In this document: piece by piece, positions 5,134 through 9,653 of the stretch
How positions within the stretch are numbered: position 1 is the first letter of the stretch
Layout: each line of letters starts with the position of its first letter
Notes under the pieces: generated by a model
Database searches by the model: none
The model's input: only the letters and a program-made list of their open reading frames with translations
Told to the model about the DNA's origin: nothing
Translations under genes and position numbers: made by a program
Assembly: GCA_018224505.1 (NCBI GenBank)
Contig: JAGTVD010000145.1
Coordinates: 1-9,653 of the forward strand
Source: Desulfatitalea sp.
GTDB taxonomy: Bacteria > Desulfobacterota > Desulfobacteria > Desulfobacterales > Desulfosarcinaceae
Length of the DNA: 9,653 nucleotides
Direction of reading: 5' to 3'

Positions 5134-6068
5134 AGAAAACAATCGCCCTCTTGAGCGGCGGTGTTTCGTCCGAGAGAGAAGTTTCTCTGAAAAGCGGCCA
5201 GCAGGTGTTGGAAAGCCTCGACAGTGAGAAATATACGGTGCGACGGTACGATCCCCGGACCGATTTGCCCCAGCTGGTGGCCGACGCCCCCCAGTTGGAC
5301 GCTGCCTTGATTCTGCTCCATGGTCCCTTTGGCGAGGATGGCACCATCCAGGGGTTGCTTGAGCTGCTGGACATCCCTTACCAGGGCGCCGGCGTGCTGG
5401 GCAGTGCGTTGGCGATGAACAAACTGGCCACCAAGCAGTTGTATGAAAAGTGGGGAATTCCCACGCCGCCCTACCTGGCGGTACGTCGCCCGGACCCTGT
5501 CCAACCGGATCAATGGGTGAAACAGCTGGGGCTGCCGCTGGTGGTCAAACCGGTCAGCGGCGGTTCGAGCATCGGCATGACCATTGTGCGTACGGCCGAT
5601 CAGTTGGCGCCGGCCATGGACAAGGCCTTTGCCCAGGACCACACGGTGTTGGTGGAAAAGTACATCCAAGGCCTTGAAATTACCGGCGGGGTGTTGGGCA
5701 ACGAGAACCCGGACGCTTTGCCTTTGATCGAAATCATTCCGGATTCCCGGTACGAGTTTTTCGACTACGAAGCCAAATACACCGCCGGTATGACGCGCGA
5801 GATCTGCCCGGCGCGCATCTCACCAGCGCTGACGGCAAAGGCCCAGGGGTATGCGCGTGAAGCGCACCAGGCACTTTTTTGCAAAGGATACAGCCGCACC
5901 GATATGATCCTGGCCGGGGAGGCGATATATGTGTTGGAAACCAATACGATTCCCGGCATGACGCCCACCAGCCTGTTTCCCCAGGCCGCCCGGGCGGCGG
6001 GCATCTCTTTTGCCGATCTGCTGGATCGCCTGATCGAACTGGGCATCCAGGCCCATCGCAGTCGATAA
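5130..6068 (+). CDS. ddl: D-alanine--D-alanine ligase
   Basis: The protein of 312 residues is the usual length for Ddl. It catalyses ATP-dependent joining of two D-alanines in the cytoplasm to make the end of the peptidoglycan stem peptide. Visible motifs are GGVSSEREVSLKSG (10-23) with Glu15, which contacts the first D-Ala; HGPFGEDGTIQG (64-75); MNKLATK around Lys98; VVKPVSGGSSIGM (138-150) with ATP-binding Lys140 and the Ser loop; EKYIQGLEITGGVLG (176-190); FDYEAKYTAG (211-220) with the active-site-loop Tyr; YSRTDMI; and ETNTIPGMTPTSLFP, with the Mg-binding Glu and Asn. All catalytic positions appear intact. The loop after KP reads GSSIGM where GSSVGV or GSSxGI is common. The Tyr in the EAKY loop fits D-Ala-D-Ala rather than D-lactate specificity (family knowledge). 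It is coupled to the SHOCT gene before it and followed after 3 nt by another ATP-grasp gene. Confidence 0.97.
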   Translation: MKKTIALLSGGVSSEREVSLKSGQQVLESLDSEKYTVRRYDPRTDLPQLVADAPQLDAALILLHGPFGEDGTIQGLLELLDIPYQGAGVLGSALAMNKLATKQLYEKWGIPTPPYLAVRRPDPVQPDQWVKQLGLPLVVKPVSGGSSIGMTIVRTADQLAPAMDKAFAQDHTVLVEKYIQGLEITGGVLGNENPDALPLIEIIPDSRYEFFDYEAKYTAGMTREICPARISPALTAKAQGYAREAHQALFCKGYSRTDMILAGEAIYVLETNTIPGMTPTSLFPQAARAAGISFADLLDRLIELGIQAHRSR

Positions 6069-6071
6069 ACC

Positions 6072-6839
6072 ATGCGGATCGATCGATTCACCCATTTGCT
6101 TGAAGTTTACGAGACGTTGGGGCCAGGGGATCTGTTTGTGGGGCAGGTGCCCGCCACGCCGCTCAAGGAGGCCCTGCTGGCCGATCTGGCGAGCCGGGGC
6201 GTGCGCTTGCTGCCTTCGGTCACCGCCCAGGTGATCCATGGGTCCAAATGTGCCCAGGCCTTCCTGCTTGAACGCTGGATGGCGCCCCACACCCGGGTGG
6301 CCCACCGGCGCAAGGTGCTGCTGGATACCTTGGGCGACTACAAGCGGCTGGGTATCACCGCAGCGGTGACCAAACACCCGCACCTGCACTGCGGCCACGG
6401 CGTGCGCCTGTGGGACAACCTCGAAACCCTATACAGTTGTATGAGTCTGGACGAGCGCCACTATCCGTTCGTATTACAGCCGTTTGAAACGGTGGCGGCC
6501 GATGTGCGGGTGATTATGGTGGGCGATTTTCTGGAGGCGTATGCGCGCACCAATCCCGATGGGTTCCGCAAAAACCTGGCGGTTGGCGGTTCCAGCCGAC
6601 CCCACACGCTCGACGGGGGGCAGCACGAAATTTGCCGGCAGGTGATGGACAGGGCTCAGATGCCCTATGCCCACATCGACCTGATGATCACCGCCGCCGG
6701 AGAGACCTATTTGTCCGAAATCAGCCTCAATGGCGGTATCCTGGGCGCCCGGGTGGCCCGGCCCGATCTGGAGCGCATGAAGCGGGAGCGATTGGAAGCC
6801 CTGGCACAAAATTTGTCCGGGGACGGCACCTTTCGGTGA
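6072..6839 (+). CDS. RimK/glutathione-synthase-type ATP-grasp protein, short form
   Basis: The protein of 255 residues belongs to the RimK/GshB branch of the ATP-grasp superfamily. VIHGSKCAQAFLLERWMAPHTRVA (54-77) corresponds to the family's DK..T..LL...gip.P segment. AAVTKHPHLHCGHGV (97-111) holds the ATP-binding Lys101, but its Gly-rich loop is replaced by a His/Cys-rich one. VLQPFE (134-139) is the hinge, DVRVIMVGDFLEAYAR (144-159) is the usual second-domain strand pair, and FRKNLAVGGSS (165-175) follows. The Mg ligands Asp203, Glu216 and Asn220 are in place (HIDLM, YLSEISLNGG). These enzymes join a carboxylate to an amine or thiol through an acyl phosphate. The substrate is not predictable here. 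It is shorter than RimK or GshB, with a reduced N-terminal domain. Only 3 nt separate it from ddl, so a role in cell-wall or peptide ligation is possible but unproven. Confidence 0.8.
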   Translation: MRIDRFTHLLEVYETLGPGDLFVGQVPATPLKEALLADLASRGVRLLPSVTAQVIHGSKCAQAFLLERWMAPHTRVAHRRKVLLDTLGDYKRLGITAAVTKHPHLHCGHGVRLWDNLETLYSCMSLDERHYPFVLQPFETVAADVRVIMVGDFLEAYARTNPDGFRKNLAVGGSSRPHTLDGGQHEICRQVMDRAQMPYAHIDLMITAAGETYLSEISLNGGILGARVARPDLERMKRERLEALAQNLSGDGTFR

Positions 6840-6910
6840 ACGGCATCGGGTGACCGGCAGCGGCGCCGGCCATCTCCATTTGCAGCGCCCTTAACATTAT
6901 CATCCAATCC

Positions 6911-6928
6911 CGGCATGCGCGCATGCCG
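6911..6928. promoter_or_regulatory. Perfect 18-bp palindrome upstream of purD-purE
   Basis: CGGCATGCGCGCATGCCG is identical to its reverse complement. It ends 24 bp before ATG 6953 and 12 bp before the ribosome binding site. It could be an operator or a hairpin in the leader affecting translation. It is not the known E. coli PurR box. No T-tract follows, so it is not a terminator. Confidence 0.35.
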
Positions 6929-6952
6929 CAATCACGGTTCAGGAGGCAGTCA

Positions 6953-8725
6953 ATGAAAGTATTGGTGGTGGGCGGCGGTGGCCGCGAGCATGCCCTGGTT
7001 TGGAAGATTCAGCAAAGCCCCTTGGTCAAAAAGATCTACTGCGCCCCCGGCAATGCCGGCATTGCCGATCTGGCCGAGTGTGTGCCCATCGATGCCGAGG
7101 CGGTGGATCAGCTGCTTGCCTTTGCGCGCGATCAGCATATCGATCTTACGGTGGTCGGACCCGAAGGCCCCCTGGCCGCGGGTATTGTGGACCGGTTCGA
7201 AGCGGCCGGGTTGCGCATTTTCGGGGCCAGCCGGCAGGCGGCCGCCATCGAGGCCAGCAAATCATTCGCCAAGCAGATCATGGAGAAGTATGGCGTGCCC
7301 GCAGCCCGCGGGGCGGTCTTCGGCAGCTTCAAACAAGCAGAAGCCTACGTCAGGAAGATGGGCGCCCCGGTGGTGGTCAAAGCCGACGGCCTGGCCGCCG
7401 GCAAGGGCGTGGTGGTGTGCGATACCGTGGCCCAGGCCGTGGCCGCCCTCAAGCTGATCCTGGTGGACAAAGCCTTTGGTGCGGCCGGGCGGCAGGTGGT
7501 GGTGGAGGAGTGCCTGACCGGGGAGGAGGCATCCTTTCTGGCCTTCACCGACGGGAAAACCGTATTGCCGTTGCCCACCTCCCAGGACCACAAGCCGGCC
7601 CTGGACAATGACCAGGGGCCCAACACGGGCGGTATGGGGGCCTATTCGCCGGCCCCCGTGGTGGACCGCCACTTGCACGACCGGATCATGAAAGAGGTCA
7701 TGCTGCCCACCGTTCGGGGCATGGCCGCGGAAGGCCACCCCTATAAAGGCGTGCTTTACGCCGGCCTGATGATCGACCGTGACCGCATCCGGGTACTGGA
7801 GTTCAACGGCCGATTCGGCGATCCCGAAGCCCAGCCCCTGCTGATGCGCCTGAAAAGTGACCTGGTGCCCATCATGGAGGCGGTCATCGACGGCCGGCTG
7901 GACCAGTGCCGGCTGGAGATCGACCCCCGCGCCGCTGTTTGCGTGGTCATGGCCGCCGGCGGCTACCCGGGGAAATACGGTAAAGGTGAGGTTATCCAGG
8001 GCCTGGACAAGGTCCGGCGCATGAAGGAAGTGATGGTTTTTCATGCCGGCACGGCCATCAAGGACAAGGCTGTGGTGACCACCGGCGGCCGGGTGCTGGG
8101 AGTGACCGCCCTGGGCGACACCGTAGCCGCGGCCATTGACAAGGCTTACCAGGCGGTGGGTAAGATCGCCTGGCCCAAGATGCATTTCCGTAAGGATATC
8201 GGTCAGAAAGCCATGGTCCGCATGCAGGTCAAGCCCCGGGTGGGGATTGTCATGGGCAGCGATTCGGACCTGCCGGTGATGGAAGGGGCGGTGGCCATGC
8301 TCAAAAAGTTCGGCGTTCCATTTGAAATGACGGTGGCCTCGGCCCACCGCACCCCGGAGCGGGCCGCCCGATTTTCCTCCACCGCCCGGGCCAGGGGGAT
8401 TCAGGTGATCATTGCAGCCGCCGGGCAAGCCGCCCACCTGGCCGGTGCCATGGCCGCCCAGACCACCCTGCCGGTGATTGGCGTGCCCATCGACTCGTCG
8501 AGCCTGCAGGGCCTGGATGCACTGCTCTCCACGGTGCAGATGCCCCCGGGAATTCCCGTGGCCACCGTGGCCATCGGCAAGCCGGGCGCCACCAACGCCG
8601 GTCTGCTGGCCGTCCAGATCCTGGCCGTGGCCGATACCGCCCTGGCGGATCTGCTGGCAGCCTACAAACAGGAGATGGCCGAGCAGGTGGCGCGCAAAGC
8701 CCGCAAACTTGAAGCCTATCACTAA
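6953..8725 (+). CDS. purD-purE: Phosphoribosylamine--glycine ligase / 5-(carboxyamino)imidazole ribonucleotide mutase fusion (PurD-PurE)
   Basis: The protein of 590 residues is two purine enzymes in one chain. Residues 1 to about 425 are PurD (GAR synthetase): GGGGREHAL (7-15), VGPEGPLAAGIVD, the ATP-grasp core VVVKADGLAAGKGVVV, DHKPALDNDQGPNTGGMGAYSP, and LEFNGRFGDPEAQPLL. Residues 428-590 are PurE of the class I type: VGIVMGSDSD (430-439), ASAHRTP with His465, and LLSTVQMPPGIPVATVAIG. PurD makes glycinamide ribonucleotide; PurE converts N5-CAIR to CAIR. The steps are not adjacent in the pathway. The PurE loop usually GAGG/GAGM-AAHL reads AAGQAAHLAG (489-498), so one Gly is Ala and another position is Gln. 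ATG 6953 is chosen because AGGAGG (6941-6946) lies 6 nt before it; a longer frame from 6923 lacks this. No purK is in the window. Confidence 0.95.
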   Translation: MKVLVVGGGGREHALVWKIQQSPLVKKIYCAPGNAGIADLAECVPIDAEAVDQLLAFARDQHIDLTVVGPEGPLAAGIVDRFEAAGLRIFGASRQAAAIEASKSFAKQIMEKYGVPAARGAVFGSFKQAEAYVRKMGAPVVVKADGLAAGKGVVVCDTVAQAVAALKLILVDKAFGAAGRQVVVEECLTGEEASFLAFTDGKTVLPLPTSQDHKPALDNDQGPNTGGMGAYSPAPVVDRHLHDRIMKEVMLPTVRGMAAEGHPYKGVLYAGLMIDRDRIRVLEFNGRFGDPEAQPLLMRLKSDLVPIMEAVIDGRLDQCRLEIDPRAAVCVVMAAGGYPGKYGKGEVIQGLDKVRRMKEVMVFHAGTAIKDKAVVTTGGRVLGVTALGDTVAAAIDKAYQAVGKIAWPKMHFRKDIGQKAMVRMQVKPRVGIVMGSDSDLPVMEGAVAMLKKFGVPFEMTVASAHRTPERAARFSSTARARGIQVIIAAAGQAAHLAGAMAAQTTLPVIGVPIDSSSLQGLDALLSTVQMPPGIPVATVAIGKPGATNAGLLAVQILAVADTALADLLAAYKQEMAEQVARKARKLEAYH

Positions 8726-9338
8726 AATAGCGGTTGTGGATACCGCCCGGCCGGATCCGGAAACGATCCGGCGGGCGGCCCTGCTGATCCGGCAGGGAGG
8801 GGTGGTGGTTTTTCCCACCCTGGGCCTTTACGGCCTTGGCGCCGACCCCCTCAACCCCGAAGCCGTGGCCCGCATCTTCACCCTCAAGGGGCGCGATCCG
8901 TCCAAGCCCCTGCTGGTGCTCATCGACCATCCCGACATGATGCACCGCATCGCTTTGCCGGTGAATCCCATGGCCCGCCGCCTCATGGAGCGCTTCTGGC
9001 CGGGACGGATCACTTTCGTGGTTCAGGCCCGCCCCGATCTGCCCCCCGCCCTGACCGCCGGCACCGGCAAGATCGGCGTGCGCCAGGCGGCCCATCCCGT
9101 GGCCGCGGCGCTGGTGCGGGCTGTGGGCAATCCCCTGGTCGGCACCAGCGCCAACCTTACCGGTGCCGGTGGCTGCGCCACTGTTGGAGAACTGGACCCG
9201 GCTGTCGTTGAATCCGTCGATTGGGTGCTCGATGCCGGTTCGCTTTCCGGCGCCCCATCCACGGTGGTGGATGTGACGGACGACACCCCCGTGATCCTGC
9301 GGGAAGGGGCCGTGCTGGCCTCCGTTATCCTGGAATAA
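8709..9338 (+). CDS. tsaC: YrdC/Sua5-family protein, probable L-threonylcarbamoyladenylate synthase
   Basis: The protein of about 209 residues matches the YrdC domain: GGVVVFPTLGLYGLGAD, FTLKGRDPSKPLLVLI, FWPGRITFVV, GKIGVRQAAHPVAAAL, VGTSANLTGAGG with the SAN motif, STVVDV and ILREGAV. Family members condense threonine, bicarbonate and ATP to threonylcarbamoyl-AMP for the t6A modification at position 37 of ANN-decoding tRNAs. The P-T-E-T-V-Y-G-L signature is changed to P-T-L-G-L-Y-G-L. The kept KGR and SAN motifs favour TsaC over the paralogue YciO, whose SAN is lost. No ATG is available at the N-terminus. I chose TTG 8709, which overlaps the purD-purE end by 17 nt and gives the normal N-terminal length; GTG 8736 is the alternative. 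Neither has a clear ribosome binding site, so translation may be coupled to purD-purE. Confidence 0.85.
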   Translation: MKPITKIAVVDTARPDPETIRRAALLIRQGGVVVFPTLGLYGLGADPLNPEAVARIFTLKGRDPSKPLLVLIDHPDMMHRIALPVNPMARRLMERFWPGRITFVVQARPDLPPALTAGTGKIGVRQAAHPVAAALVRAVGNPLVGTSANLTGAGGCATVGELDPAVVESVDWVLDAGSLSGAPSTVVDVTDDTPVILREGAVLASVILE

Positions 9339-9653
9339 CCCAGCCTCATTCCGTCTGTGCACTTCTGTTGTTCCACATCGGGCAAGTCAAGCACGATGGT
9401 CTCGTAAAAAGCCTCAACAGAACCCATCCTGAGTTTTATAAATTAAAAATATCGAATTATTATACTTTAATAAAATTGGAAGCCGGGACTTCTTGAGAGG
9501 TTATCAATCTTACAGCAATTCAATACGCCGTGCCCTAATCATACTTAAGATAAGAAATTGCGTTCATAAATTAAAAGCCAGTTAGAATTTAATTGACACG
9601 AGTGGCGCATTGGTTTAGTGGTAATCCAATCGCAGTGTGTTGCATCAATAAAG
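9339..9653. other. AT-rich non-coding end of window
   Basis: No convincing gene is present. Base composition drops sharply from GC-rich to AT-rich near 9425. GATGGTCTCGTAAAAAGCC (9395-9413) and GGACTTCTTGAGAGGTTATC (9486-9505) form a degenerate inverted repeat. TCTCGTAAAAAG-type ends are familiar from dispersed palindromic repeats of Desulfobacterota (from memory). An exact TTGACA is at 9593-9598, but no good -10 follows at 16-18 bases. A hairpin (GCG-ATTGG, 9605-9613, with CCAAT-CGC, 9626-9633) lies next to the window end. No terminator is apparent after the YrdC-family gene. Confidence 0.45.

Noticed and set aside
7262..8818. Long open frame on the minus strand opposite purD-purE
   Set aside because: His/Gly/Gln-rich translation is the typical shadow of a GC-rich gene; the plus strand encodes clear PurD and PurE motifs.
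9600..9653. tRNA-like sequence (TGGTTTAGTGGTAATCC)
   Set aside because: It resembles a D-arm, but no acceptor or anticodon arm can be matched before the window ends; a simple hairpin explains it better.

Overview
The window looks like chromosomal DNA of a GC-rich Gram-negative bacterium, most likely a Desulfobacterota (sulfate-reducer-like) lineage. This rests on the high GC of the genes, lipoprotein and exported-protein signals, a PurD-PurE fusion, and a DUF1992 / SHOCT / ddl / ATP-grasp run. The lineage is an inference, not a proof.

Left part (1-960). A response-regulator receiver domain runs off the left edge on the minus strand; its phospho-acceptor Asp is replaced by Glu. Divergent from it is a well-started 53-residue peptide gene (626-787), very acidic, with no Lys or Arg and ending in seven consecutive cysteines. 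A 28-bp imperfect hairpin follows and reads as a minus-strand terminator. Next comes a 17-codon relic with its own ribosome binding site that matches the N-terminus of Fe/Mn superoxide dismutase.

Middle part (965-4246). An exported DUF3108 protein (minus) and a TPR lipoprotein (plus) are divergently transcribed. Each has a plausible promoter carrying the same GGTGCACTA box in its spacer. After the lipoprotein lies a tract of 43 four-base units in unbroken register, then an alpha/beta hydrolase. A 444-bp gene-free stretch follows. It holds a 193-bp element with 19-bp perfect terminal inverted repeats and a central hairpin (MITE/REP-like), and a promoter for the next operon.

Right part (4247-9338). 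A tightly packed plus-strand run: DUF1992 protein, two-helix membrane protein with a C-terminal SHOCT domain, D-alanine--D-alanine ligase, a short RimK/GshB-type ATP-grasp protein, then after a 113-bp gap a PurD-PurE fusion and a YrdC/TsaC-family protein overlapping its end. The first four genes overlap or nearly touch and are probably one transcript. Ddl supplies D-Ala-D-Ala for peptidoglycan, PurD-PurE covers two steps of purine synthesis, and TsaC makes the threonylcarbamoyl-AMP used for tRNA t6A. Three consecutive genes encode ATP-grasp enzymes. The final 315 bp are AT-rich and without a convincing gene.
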